Source: an uncultured Lachnospiraceae bacterium
GTDB lineage: Bacteria; Bacillota; Clostridia; Lachnospirales; Lachnospiraceae
Assembly (NCBI GenBank): GCA_910579615.1
Contig: CAJTUA010000022.1
Location: 1-64,000, forward strand
Reading direction: 5' to 3'
DNA: 64,000 nucleotides
A program made the position numbers and the translations under genes. This document shows, one piece after another, positions 51,268 through 60,150 of this stretch (position 1 is the stretch's first letter; each line of letters starts with the position of its first letter). The notes under the pieces are model-generated. The model ran no database searches, was not told where the DNA came from, and worked only from the letters and a program-made list of their open reading frames with translations.

Positions 51268-53331
51268 CTACGCCCTGTTCAAATCACTCACAATCGCATA
51301 ATACGAATGCGATGTAATCCGGTACGCGAGCACATACAAAACGGCAAACACCCCAAAGCATACAAGCGTTACCAAAACCAGCAAATTCCCGTTGGTCAGC
51401 CCGAAGAGAATCAAGCATTTTTGTATCATCGGGAATGCGAAGGCAAGATGTATCCCCGCGGCAGCCAACGGAAGGAAAAATACCGTGATTACCTGGGAAT
51501 TCACACTCTTTTTAATTTCATGCTTCGTCATGCCAACCTTTTGCATAATCTCAAACCGCGCCTGGTCCTCGTAGCCCTCGGAAACCTGTTTATAATACAT
51601 GATAAGCACTGCGGCAAACACAAAGACAATGCCAAGCAGTACCCCAAGGAAAAACAAGCCGCCATACAAAGCATAGAAAAGCATCCGTTCGCGCGCAAGC
51701 CCCTCAAATGTTATCGAAAAAAGCCCCTTTGCATCCTTCATGCCCTCCTGGCTACATTCGTCCAAAAACTCCCTGATGCGGCTTGTGAATACGTTAAAAA
51801 TCTCAATCTGTTCTTCGTCCTGCGCATCCAGGTCAAAGGCATAAATCCACTTTAATGCAAATGCATTCTCCCCCGCATAATTTGTAAGTCCCATAAATTC
51901 CTGCACTACCGCATCAAAATCTGCAACCACCAAAAACATCGACGGAACCATCTGCATCGCGTCCTTGGCATCACCAACAAAATCCACTGTCTTTTTTACT
52001 GTAAATGGCTCATGCCCGTCAAACAAAATCTCCTTCTCCTTATAAGAACTCTTTGTTGTATATATCAGCACTTCCCTCCCCGAAAGTTCTTCCTTTCCCC
52101 CCATTAAACGATTGTAGTCCTCGATTGGCACCAGATAAATCTGCCATATATTCCCCGAATTTGAAATTACGTCGTATGCGCCCGGGTCTTCTGCATACAG
52201 CATCCCATCTTTTTTCAGGGCAATGGTTTCCGCCCGCCGGTAATCCATCCAGTTCTTCCCTGTCTGGCCATACTGTGCAAGTGTTTCCCCGGTAACCGCG
52301 CGAATGCCCTGTACCTCCTTACCGTAAAACCCTTCCGCCTCTTTTGTCCACGCACTCAGATTGATATCCCGTGGATAACGGTTTTTAAGGCTTTCCTCTT
52401 TACCAATGTAGAGGCAGACGGTTGAGGATAGCATAACCAGTACCATTGTGCACAAAATGCAGATGGAGGCAAGCCCCGCACCGTTTCGCTTCATGCGGTA
52501 AACCATCGAGGAGACGGAAACAAAATGGCTTGTTTTATAATAATATTTCTTATTTTTCTGCAAACTTTTGCAGATGGTAACTGACCCCGCAATAAAAAGC
52601 AGATAGGTTGCAATGATTACCATAATTACGGCAACAAAAAACAGTACTATGACCTCCAGCGGGTTTTGCAGGGTTACCGCAAGATAATATGCGCCCCCCA
52701 AAAGCCCTGCGCCAAGGATGGCAAAAATCCAGTTTGTCTTCGGCGGCCGCTCCCCGGTATTTTCGCTGTGCAAAAGCTCAATCGGATTTGCAAAATGTAA
52801 CTGCCGTAATGCATTGGCAAGAATCAGCAGGAAAATAACCGCAAACAAGACTGCCGTATTCGCAATGCTCCCCGTGTCAACACGCATAAAAAACATTGCT
52901 TCCGCGCCAAGGATATTGACCATGCAAAGTTCCGCAACTTTTGAGAGCAGGACACCGCCTGCTGTGCCGATGGCAAGCGATATGCCCGCAATCATAAAGG
53001 TTTCCCATAAAAGCACGCGCGCAATATTCCACTTGCCCATGCCAAGGATATTGTAAAGCCCAAATTCCTTTTTCCTGCGGCGCATCAGGAAGGAATTTGT
53101 GTAGAATAAAAAAATTGCCGCAAAAAAACCAATCACGCCGCAGCCAAGCTGCAGAACCATCTGCATATCCTTGCCACCCTTGCAGCTTGCCAGGTACTCA
53201 CTGGAGGATAAAAAGGACACGATGTAAAACATCATGACCATCCCGATGCAGGTTAAGATGTACGGCAGGTAAAGGCGGCCGTTTTTGCGTATTCCGGTCC
53301 ATGCAAGCCTTGGATAGATACTATGTTTCAT
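51268..53331 (-). CDS. BceB-type ABC transporter permease
   Basis: A 687-residue FtsX-fold permease of the BceB type: about ten membrane segments with a large extracytoplasmic domain between the eighth and ninth hydrophobic stretches (about residues 325-560). RRRKKEFGLYNILGMGKWN (about 85) and YEDQARFEIMQKVGMTKHEI (near the C-terminus) are the two coupling segments. With the ATPase it removes peptide antibiotics such as bacitracin from their lipid targets and also signals to the intramembrane-sensing kinase. It follows the ATPase gene by 18 bp. Confidence 0.9.
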   Translation of the reverse strand: MKHSIYPRLAWTGIRKNGRLYLPYILTCIGMVMMFYIVSFLSSSEYLASCKGGKDMQMVLQLGCGVIGFFAAIFLFYTNSFLMRRRKKEFGLYNILGMGKWNIARVLLWETFMIAGISLAIGTAGGVLLSKVAELCMVNILGAEAMFFMRVDTGSIANTAVLFAVIFLLILANALRQLHFANPIELLHSENTGERPPKTNWIFAILGAGLLGGAYYLAVTLQNPLEVIVLFFVAVIMVIIATYLLFIAGSVTICKSLQKNKKYYYKTSHFVSVSSMVYRMKRNGAGLASICILCTMVLVMLSSTVCLYIGKEESLKNRYPRDINLSAWTKEAEGFYGKEVQGIRAVTGETLAQYGQTGKNWMDYRRAETIALKKDGMLYAEDPGAYDVISNSGNIWQIYLVPIEDYNRLMGGKEELSGREVLIYTTKSSYKEKEILFDGHEPFTVKKTVDFVGDAKDAMQMVPSMFLVVADFDAVVQEFMGLTNYAGENAFALKWIYAFDLDAQDEEQIEIFNVFTSRIREFLDECSQEGMKDAKGLFSITFEGLARERMLFYALYGGLFFLGVLLGIVFVFAAVLIMYYKQVSEGYEDQARFEIMQKVGMTKHEIKKSVNSQVITVFFLPLAAAGIHLAFAFPMIQKCLILFGLTNGNLLVLVTLVCFGVFAVLYVLAYRITSHSYYAIVSDLNRA

Positions 53332-53349
53332 GCCAGATGCCCCCTTCCT

Positions 53350-54123
53350 TTAACCGATGGCCGCGCCGGTTTTCCGGTTCGCAAGCAGTGTGAGGGTATC
53401 CGAAATCTTCTGGTAAAGTTCCTCGTTCGTGCTGTGGCCGCGGTAAATCTGGTGGAAAACCTCGCCGTCACGGATGAACATTACCCGCCCCGCCCGGCTT
53501 GCTGCCTTGACGGAATGGGTTACCATCACAATCGTCTGCCCCATGCGGTTGACATCCTCAAAAATATCCAAAAGCTCATCCGTCGATTTGGAATCCAACG
53601 CCCCGGTCGGCTCATCCGCGAGCACAAGCTTTGGTCTTGTAATCAGGGTTCTCGCAACCGCCGCGCGCTGCTTCTGCCCGCCGGAAACCTCATAAGGGTA
53701 TTTTTTTAGCAATTGCGAAATCCCGAGCCGGTCCGCAATCGGCATCAGGCGGTTGTGCATTTCATCGTAGCGTTTTCCCATCAGTACGAGCGGCAAATAA
53801 ATATTATCCTCCAGGTTAAAGGTATCAAGCAGATTAAAATCCTGGAACACAAACCCCAGGTTATCCCTGCGGAATGCCGCCACCGCGGACTCCTTGATTG
53901 CCCCCAAATCCTGCCCGTCGAGCAGAACCTTGCCCGCCGTCGGCTTATCAAGGGCTGCCAGGATATTCAAAAGTGTTGTCTTGCCGGAACCGGATTCCCC
54001 CATGACCGCCACATACTCCCCTTCTTCCACGGTAAACGACACATTTTTCAGCGCCTCCACCTTATTTCCCCCAAACCTTGTCGTATAGGTTTTCTTGACA
54101 CCCTGAGCCTCTAAAATACTCAT
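53350..54123 (-). CDS. BceA-type ABC transporter ATP-binding protein
   Basis: A 257-residue ATPase. Motifs: Walker A MGESGSGKTTLLN, Q-loop FVFQDFNLLDTF, signature VSGGQKQRAAVARTL, Walker B LVLADEPTGALDSKS and switch His in MVTHSVKAA. The start ATG at 54123 has GAAAGGTGG upstream. Directly 5' lies the third hairpin element (54142-54260) and, further up, a TTACA-N4-TGTAA box, so the transcript should begin with a long structured leader. Confidence 0.94.
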   Translation of the reverse strand: MSILEAQGVKKTYTTRFGGNKVEALKNVSFTVEEGEYVAVMGESGSGKTTLLNILAALDKPTAGKVLLDGQDLGAIKESAVAAFRRDNLGFVFQDFNLLDTFNLEDNIYLPLVLMGKRYDEMHNRLMPIADRLGISQLLKKYPYEVSGGQKQRAAVARTLITRPKLVLADEPTGALDSKSTDELLDIFEDVNRMGQTIVMVTHSVKAASRAGRVMFIRDGEVFHQIYRGHSTNEELYQKISDTLTLLANRKTGAAIG

Positions 54124-54141
54124 GTTGCTACCACCTTTCGA

Positions 54142-54260
54142 TTTTAAGTTCCGCAGAATCCCTTCTCAGACCCTTAAGCGGCAAAGGAATTTCTGCTCGC
54201 TTTGCTCCCAGAAATCCCTCTGGGGTCTGTTCCGGGATTCTGCTGTTTTTAAGTTCCGCA
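54142..54260 (-). repeat. Hairpin element, one 105-bp unit with end motif repeated
   Basis: TTTTAAGTTCCGCA occurs at 54142-54155 and 54247-54260. Between them GCAGAATCCC pairs with GGGATTCTGC (10 of 10), CAGACCC with GGGTCTG (7 of 7), and GGAATTTCTG with CAGAAATCCC (9 of 10); the loop contains GCTCCC. The fold is the same as at 33936 and 35999 but with different arm sequences. It ends 18 bp upstream of the bceA-like ATG, next to the ribosome binding site. Confidence 0.9.
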
Positions 54261-54323
54261 AATGATTTTATCAAAAAAGGAAAATGTGCGCCATCGAATC
54301 GGCTTACATTTTCCCCCTGAAAA

Positions 54324-54339
54324 CTTACATTGATGTAAG
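54324..54339. promoter_or_regulatory. BceR-type box CTTACAT-TG-ATGTAAG
   Basis: A perfect 7-bp inverted repeat that contains TTACA-N4-TGTAA, the pattern I recall for regulators of BceAB-type modules in Firmicutes. A second half-site CTTACAT lies at 54303-54309, 21 bp away. A TGATAAAAT stretch at about 54264-54272, on the minus strand, could be the -10. The site should control the ABC pair at 51268-54123 through the regulator at 55493. Confidence 0.65.
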
Positions 54340-54437
54340 AATTCCCTTTTCCATCCCTTCTTTTTGACATCCGGGCATTTCCATTTCACGCCTTATCTTC
54401 CCAGCCAATCGCAATATCCGTAACATCCACCTGCGTT

Positions 54438-55457
54438 TTACTCTGTCTTCAATTTCTTCTGCTCCAAATCAATCCGCACCACCGTTCCAACTCCCATCTG
54501 TGACTCCAATGTAATCGGATGCCCCAGGTTTTCACAAATCCGCCGGCAAAGATACAGCCCGATTCCGCTTGCCCGCTTATCCTCCCTGCCGTGATAGCCC
54601 GTGTATCCCTTTTCAAACACGCGCGGCAAATCTTCCGGGGCAATCCCGATGCCAGTGTCGCGGATGCAGAGCACATTTTGTTTCCTGTTTTGCTTTTTGC
54701 CCGTGCCATCCGCCTCCAACGTAATCGAAACGCTTCCGCTCCTCGTGTATTTCAACGCGTTCGAAAGAATCTGCTCTAAACAAAACGAGAACCATTTCTC
54801 ATCCGTCACGACAGAAAGCTCAAGCGGCTCGTATTCAAGCGCGATTTTCCTGCGGATAAACTGCCCCGCAAATTTTTTAACCACGCCACGCACCATATCG
54901 TCCAGTTCACATTCCTCAAACACATAATCTGTTGATTCACAGTCCAGACGCAAAAATGCCAGTACCATCCCAACATACTGTTCAATGCGGAACACCTCCT
55001 CGCGCATCCGCCTGGCATTTTCCGAATCCTCCCCCTCAAGATACAGGCGCAGCGCGGCAATCGGCGTTTTAATCTGGTGCACCCATATCGTATAATAGTC
55101 CACCATATTCGCATAGCTTAAACTCATCGCGTCCTTCACCGAACGAAGCTCATGCCTGAGCGATTCCGCAATTTCCCGGTAATCCGCTTCCAAAAAGCCT
55201 TCGCTTTCCGGGAAGCCCTCCATCAGCTCCCCGCACCTCGTTCCGATTTCCTGTAATATCGTGTGCTTTCTTCTGGCATGGACATAATCCACCGAAAAAA
55301 AGCCTGCGCCAATCACGATACAGATTGACATCGGGTAAAGCACCGACCCAAGCGGCAGATGATACAGGGAAAATACAATAATAAATACCAGACAGCACAG
55401 AAAAAAACAAAGAATCCCTTTCCGGTGCTGCCTTAAATATACTTTATAAAAATCCAT
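54438..55457 (-). CDS. BceS-type intramembrane-sensing histidine kinase
   Basis: A 339-residue kinase with two N-terminal membrane helices (about 13-33 and 38-58) joined by only a few residues, and no extracellular domain. The phosphoacceptor lies in WVHQIKTPIAALRLYLE, the HQIKTP pattern typical of the BceS group. The ATPase domain shows RDTGIGIAPEDLPRVFEKGY and SGIGLYLCRRI. I start it at the ATG at 55457; a GTG three codons upstream is also possible. Such kinases sense drug flux through the partner BceAB transporter. Confidence 0.9.
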   Translation of the reverse strand: MDFYKVYLRQHRKGILCFFLCCLVFIIVFSLYHLPLGSVLYPMSICIVIGAGFFSVDYVHARRKHTILQEIGTRCGELMEGFPESEGFLEADYREIAESLRHELRSVKDAMSLSYANMVDYYTIWVHQIKTPIAALRLYLEGEDSENARRMREEVFRIEQYVGMVLAFLRLDCESTDYVFEECELDDMVRGVVKKFAGQFIRRKIALEYEPLELSVVTDEKWFSFCLEQILSNALKYTRSGSVSITLEADGTGKKQNRKQNVLCIRDTGIGIAPEDLPRVFEKGYTGYHGREDKRASGIGLYLCRRICENLGHPITLESQMGVGTVVRIDLEQKKLKTE

Positions 55458-55492
55458 ACCGCCCACACTTCTCCCATCATATATTTTTCAAT

Positions 55493-56167
55493 TCACTCCA
55501 CCAGATACCCTACCCCAAACTTCGTTGTGATAAAGCCGTCAAGCCCCACGGATGCCAGTTTTTTCCGCAGCCGGTTCACATTGACCGTAAGTGTATTCTC
55601 ATCCACAAAACTCTCCGATTCCCAGAGCTGCTCCATCAATTTCTCCCTGCTGACCACTTTCCCCTTGCTCCTTAAGAGCACCAGCAAAATGCGGTACTCA
55701 TTCTTTGTCAGCTCCAGTTTTTTCCCATCCTTTAAAAGTGTCTGGTCGGAAGTATTTAAGACCGCGCCCCGGTGCTCTATCAGCGTTGTCTCTGCCGCAA
55801 ACGCGTAGCTGCGGCGCAAAAGCGCCTGGATTTTCGAAATCAGCACTTCCATATCAAATGGCTTTGCAATAAAATCGTCCGCCCCCATGTTCATTGCCAT
55901 AACAATATTCATATTGTCCGATGCGGAGGACAGAAAAATAATCGGAACATTTGATATCTGGCGCAGGCTGCTGCACCAGTGGTAGCCATTGTAAAATGGA
56001 AGCGCAATGTCAAGCAGCACAAGATGCGGTGAAAATTCCGCAAATTCCGCGGTCACATTCCGAAAATCCTGCACACAGTGCACCAAAAAACCCCATGCTG
56101 CCGCCCGCGCGGCAATCGCCCCGGCAATGCCGGGGTCGTCCTCGATAATCATGATTTTATAGTCCAT
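55493..56167 (-). CDS. BceR-type OmpR-family response regulator
   Basis: A 224-residue regulator. The receiver has IIEDDPGIAG, the phosphorylation site in LVLLDIALPFYNGY and the conserved Lys in FIAKPFDMEVL; the winged helix ends NTLTVNVNRLRKKL and ITTKFGVGYLV. The start at 56167 (MDYKIMI) follows AAGGAGG. It is 35 bp upstream of its kinase and 39 bp after the S41 peptidase gene. Probable target: the box at 54324-54339. Confidence 0.93.
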   Translation of the reverse strand: MDYKIMIIEDDPGIAGAIAARAAAWGFLVHCVQDFRNVTAEFAEFSPHLVLLDIALPFYNGYHWCSSLRQISNVPIIFLSSASDNMNIVMAMNMGADDFIAKPFDMEVLISKIQALLRRSYAFAAETTLIEHRGAVLNTSDQTLLKDGKKLELTKNEYRILLVLLRSKGKVVSREKLMEQLWESESFVDENTLTVNVNRLRKKLASVGLDGFITTKFGVGYLVE

Positions 56168-56206
56168 GAAAAAATTATCCTCCTTCGGCACGGTTTCGTA
56201 TCCCCG

Positions 56207-57598
56207 TCAATCCAAATTACCGCCGCTGCAATTTTGCGTTGGCAGAACGATTCCCACAAGTCTTTCCAGTGCCTGCCCAAGAACGGTATCTCTCCCTTCC
56301 ACATACTCCTCTATGCTCCCCCGCACAAAAACATCCGGCGAAATCCCTTTCCCGATAAACTCGGTTCCGTCCAAAAGCCGATAGCCGACCGAACAAATCC
56401 GTATCAGTCCTCCCGTGCGCAGACGCTTTAAAAACGGCGTCCCCGTGCTCCCAAACGTCGCCTCCCCCATAAGGATGGCGCGCCCCGTACTTTGAAACAT
56501 CGCTGTAAAATCCTCCGCCGCAGAAACGGTTCCCCGCCCTGTCAGGAGAATGACCGGTCCGTCAAATACCGCCTTGTGTCCTGGTGCGCCAAAGGAATCC
56601 TGATATTCGTAGTAGTTCATATTTTTTGCCGTGCGCAGGCACCGCTCCACCTCCTGTCTCGTGCACAGCCCGTCCTGGATGCAGCGTTCAATCTGTTTGT
56701 CTTCCATTCCTGCATACTGGCTTGCCGAGGATAAATCCAGCCCCTTCATCCTCCTTGTTTTCTTTTGGCAGGCAGAAAATTCCCCCGAGATAAATAATTC
56801 TGCCACCCTGGCTGCATACGCTGTCATTCCCCCGATATTATTCCGGACATCAAGGATGACCCCCGCGAACCAGCTCCTCGCATCAGAGTCTTTTGCCGCA
56901 TTCCCTTCCCCGCCCCCACGGCAGTGCGAAAGTGCTGCCATAATCTCTTCCCCCGCCGTTGGATACACAAAATTATCAATACGAACATATAGCACTTTCT
57001 TTCCATTTTCCTGATAAACCTGTATCTTTGGTTTTTCGGAAGGTATTTCCCGGCGTATCGGAATCATTTCTGCCGACGCATCTTCGACCAGATTAAACCG
57101 CATCATCCCTTTGGAAGTGAGCATTTCGTTCCCGCACTTCTTAAGCAAAAATGGCATAATCTCTTTTAGCTTCCACCACCCGGCATAATTTCCCACATGG
57201 TAAATATAGCGGAAACAATCCCCCAAAAATGCATCCATCCCCATTCCGTTCACCGAAAGCACCTTTGCAGAAAGAAACTCCTCCATCCCCGGCAAAACCT
57301 CTTTGATAAACCACTCCCCGCCCAAAAAAGCAAGGGTAAACGGCAAACATCCCGTCTCCTTTACAAGCGTTCCCGGAAAGCAGTAATCCGTATGCCCATC
57401 CCCTAGCAAATTCAAAAATTCTGCCATCAGCATATGGCATTCCTTCACCGTTTCGGCGCAATACATGCGCTCCAGATAGGTGTAATACGCCCCGTCCCAG
57501 TCAATCTTTACCTCCTCAAAATACGGAAAAATCTCCCCCGCATATTTCCAGATGGTTGATAAATCATAGATTGCATCCATGCGTTGTGTTTCTGTCAT
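56207..57598 (-). CDS. S41-family peptidase
   Basis: A 463-residue C-terminal-processing-type peptidase. The core has VLYVRIDNFVYP, LDVRNNIGG, VILLTGRGTVSAAEDF with the likely catalytic Ser, and GEATFGSTGTPFL; these are typical S41 blocks. No signal peptide or PDZ domain is obvious, so the protein may be cytoplasmic or belong to the S41 group without PDZ. The start at 57598 (MTETQRM) has GGGAGGAA upstream; the 24-codon upstream extension has no support. It is the first gene of a unit with the BceRS-like regulators, an uncommon partner. Confidence 0.85.
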   Translation of the reverse strand: MTETQRMDAIYDLSTIWKYAGEIFPYFEEVKIDWDGAYYTYLERMYCAETVKECHMLMAEFLNLLGDGHTDYCFPGTLVKETGCLPFTLAFLGGEWFIKEVLPGMEEFLSAKVLSVNGMGMDAFLGDCFRYIYHVGNYAGWWKLKEIMPFLLKKCGNEMLTSKGMMRFNLVEDASAEMIPIRREIPSEKPKIQVYQENGKKVLYVRIDNFVYPTAGEEIMAALSHCRGGGEGNAAKDSDARSWFAGVILDVRNNIGGMTAYAARVAELFISGEFSACQKKTRRMKGLDLSSASQYAGMEDKQIERCIQDGLCTRQEVERCLRTAKNMNYYEYQDSFGAPGHKAVFDGPVILLTGRGTVSAAEDFTAMFQSTGRAILMGEATFGSTGTPFLKRLRTGGLIRICSVGYRLLDGTEFIGKGISPDVFVRGSIEEYVEGRDTVLGQALERLVGIVLPTQNCSGGNLD

Positions 57599-57685
57599 AA
57601 AGCACTTCCTCCCTAACAAGATTTTTATACAGACACTGCGAATATCCACAGTTACTATACCCACATCCAAAAAAAATTACAAGTC

Positions 57686-57714
57686 TTGAAAAACACGGAA
57701 AAAAGTGCTATACT
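57686..57714 (+). promoter_or_regulatory. Sigma-A-like promoter facing rightward
   Basis: TTGAAA and TATACT are separated by exactly 17 bp, a near-consensus promoter on the plus strand. No plus-strand gene follows; transcription would enter two hairpins at 57717-57775 and then run antisense to the gene at 57790-59976. It could drive a small RNA. Confidence 0.5.
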
Positions 57715-57716
57715 GT

Positions 57717-57775
57717 AACAGGAGCGAGGGGATGGCATCCCTTCGCTCCTGTTATTATGGGCATATCTTTTATGC
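57717..57775. terminator. Double hairpin downstream of the heptad-repeat gene
   Basis: AACAGGAGCGA...TCGCTCCTGTT (57717-57752) forms a long stem with inner pairing GGGAT/ATCCC, and GGGCATA...TATGCCC (57757-57775) a second one. Read on the minus strand they end the transcript of the gene at 57790. Read on the plus strand they follow a promoter-like sequence. Confidence 0.6.
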
Positions 57776-57789
57776 CCCTTCCCATCCAT

Positions 57790-59976
57790 TTACTTTTCCA
57801 CGCTCTCTGTCCGGATTATAAATGTCACGCTTGCGTCCATCTCATCATTCACTCCGGTAAAGCTCTTGTACTGCGCTGCCGCGTCAACCATTGCGCCAAG
57901 CTTCTCATAGACAGTTGTCAAATCCGCATCATCCAGCGCATCCAGAAGCTTTCCAATCCCTTCCCTGCTGTATTCGTCCATGCCGTCTGCCAGTGTCACC
58001 GTACCATCCGCAAGTTCCTTTGCGCCATCCAGAAGTTTGTTCGCTCCGTCCGCCAAATCATTGGTACCGTTCGCAAGCTCCGCCGCGCCATCCTTTAACG
58101 TTACGCTTCCCTGCGCCAACGCATCCGCGCCTTCGGAAAGTGTCGTACTTCCATCATACAGACTGCCCGCACCTGCCGAAAGCTGTCCGCTCGCCGTTTT
58201 TAACTGCGCAAGCCCTGTATCAAGCTCTGCCGCGCCACTCTCCACCTGGCGGATGCCATCTTCCAGTGCAGAGAACCCTTCGGTTAACTGCGGGAGCTTT
58301 TCTGCCAGTTCCCCAATTCCGGCATCCAGTGCCTTTGCACCGTCTGAGAGTGTTCCCGCACCGTCCACAAGTGCCTGAGCGCCCGTACTCAGGCTTGCCG
58401 TTCCATCCGCAAGCGCTTTCACCCCGCTCTTAAGCGCGCCCGTCCCGGTCATGCTGTCCGCAATCTGCTGCTGCGCTGCAATGGTCTGCTGCAATGTGCC
58501 AATCATTGTCTTTAAGGAAGCAAGTGTTTCCGCGTCAAGCCCTGCGCCGTAAGCCGCCGCAAACCCCGTCAGGCCGTCAAGCACCTGTTGGTTGTAAGAA
58601 ATTGTTGCAGCCAGGGAAGCATAGGCGGTATCCACGCCCGCATCCAAATCCTTCAGTCCTGCCGAAAGCTGCCCGATTCCCGCATTGAGACCTGCAGCGC
58701 CCTCTTTCACCTGGTCCGCGCCACCTGCTAGTTCTTTGCTGCCTGCCGCAAGCGCCCCAACGCCCTGTGACGCCGCATCCACGCCGTCTGCAAATTCTTC
58801 CGCGCCGCTCTTTAAGGAATTTGCGCCATCCGCAAGCGCCTCGGAACCGCTCTTTGCGTTATCAAGCCCTGCCGCAAAGCTGCCAATCCCATCTTTTAAG
58901 GTTTTCGCGCCGTCCTGCAGGCTCTTTGCGCCATCCGCAAGCACCAGAATATTATCGGAAAGCGTTCCTGCGCCATCGCTAAGCGTACCCGCACCATCTT
59001 TTAATTTCTTTGCACCTTCCGCCAAATCCGTAGCGCCATCGCAGAGCGCTCCCGCGCCATCTTTCAATTTCAGTGTGCCGTCCACCAGTTCATCCGTCGC
59101 GTCACCCAGCTTCGTAAGCGCATCACTTAGCGAATCCAGGTTCACCTCATCATCAAGCGATATATCTGCAAACAAACTGTTTGTTGCCACCGTAAAAGTA
59201 TTGGTCAGCGAGAAGTCCACCATATCCGCCGTAATTTCCGCATAGTCCGCCGAAAAATCCTCCGACAGCCCAAGGCTTTCTGCCACGCCCGGCATTCCCA
59301 CCAATACCGCCGCGCAGAGGTTCCCCTCATGGAGCAGTCTGCCGTGCGTCACTTCAATGTTCGCAAATTTCTCCTCGTCGAGCAGCACCGCCGTCGCCAT
59401 CGCAAACGGAACAACAATTTCCTCTTCCTTTCCGCCCACGTTTACTTTCTCGGTGCGGTTATTGTAATAATCAAAACGGATGGTCACCTTGCCGCTCTTT
59501 CCAACCAGCTCCTGCGCCGGAATTTCCTTTCCGTCAAGGAAATATGTTACCTTGACACCGACCGGAACCGTTTCCTGCGACACGCCGCGGTAAGTAATAT
59601 CACTGCCATTTGCCTGCCAGACAATGTCCGAACCACTTTGCGTAAAACTTTCATTCCCCTTGACATTGACAATATCCTGCAAATTCGTAATATCCGAAAG
59701 GCTTGTAAGGGCATCCGGGTTTGTCAGCGTATCCGTGACAACCACCTTATTTTCCTTCCCGTCCGCCCCGGTAAATACATACACAACTTCCTTTTTCGTC
59801 ATCCCAAGCGCACTCTGCGTTTTCGTGACAGAAATCTTCGCCTCCGGACGAATCCCGACGGTAACCGCATCGCCCACCCCGGCATCCACACGGTTTGTGG
59901 CATACGCAAAGGTCACCCCTGCCGAAAGTGCTACAATCAATCCACCCGCAACAAATTTTTGATATGTCTTCATCAT
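57790..59976 (-). CDS. Exported heptad-repeat (YhgE/Pip-like) protein
   Basis: A 728-residue protein. A hydrophobic N-terminal segment (about residues 8-26, VAGGLIVALSAGVTFAYA) is a signal peptide or anchor. A beta-rich domain follows (to about 280), and then about 45 copies of a seven-residue repeat with the pattern L-x-D-G-A-x-x (LKDGAGT, LSDGAGT, LADGAKS), which should form a long coiled or helical rod. Such repeats occur in YhgE/Pip-type proteins of type VII secretion and phage infection. I choose the ATG pair at 59976 with GAGGGAAA upstream. It lies 174 bp downstream of the MMPL gene and is probably cotranscribed, so it may be an extracytoplasmic partner of that transporter. Confidence 0.8.
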   Translation of the reverse strand: MMKTYQKFVAGGLIVALSAGVTFAYATNRVDAGVGDAVTVGIRPEAKISVTKTQSALGMTKKEVVYVFTGADGKENKVVVTDTLTNPDALTSLSDITNLQDIVNVKGNESFTQSGSDIVWQANGSDITYRGVSQETVPVGVKVTYFLDGKEIPAQELVGKSGKVTIRFDYYNNRTEKVNVGGKEEEIVVPFAMATAVLLDEEKFANIEVTHGRLLHEGNLCAAVLVGMPGVAESLGLSEDFSADYAEITADMVDFSLTNTFTVATNSLFADISLDDEVNLDSLSDALTKLGDATDELVDGTLKLKDGAGALCDGATDLAEGAKKLKDGAGTLSDGAGTLSDNILVLADGAKSLQDGAKTLKDGIGSFAAGLDNAKSGSEALADGANSLKSGAEEFADGVDAASQGVGALAAGSKELAGGADQVKEGAAGLNAGIGQLSAGLKDLDAGVDTAYASLAATISYNQQVLDGLTGFAAAYGAGLDAETLASLKTMIGTLQQTIAAQQQIADSMTGTGALKSGVKALADGTASLSTGAQALVDGAGTLSDGAKALDAGIGELAEKLPQLTEGFSALEDGIRQVESGAAELDTGLAQLKTASGQLSAGAGSLYDGSTTLSEGADALAQGSVTLKDGAAELANGTNDLADGANKLLDGAKELADGTVTLADGMDEYSREGIGKLLDALDDADLTTVYEKLGAMVDAAAQYKSFTGVNDEMDASVTFIIRTESVEK

Positions 59977-60150
59977 AATTTCCCTCTTTTCTGCCGCCCG
60001 TGCGGCTCTATATTTTTTACACATCCGGTTATGCTGTATCTGCAAATCCAATGGGATATTTTTCCATTTTTGCCAGCTGCTGTTTGCCCACCGCCATGCG
60101 AGGACTTTATGGAGGTTCCGCGAACATAACTTTTTCGCATTTTTATTTTA

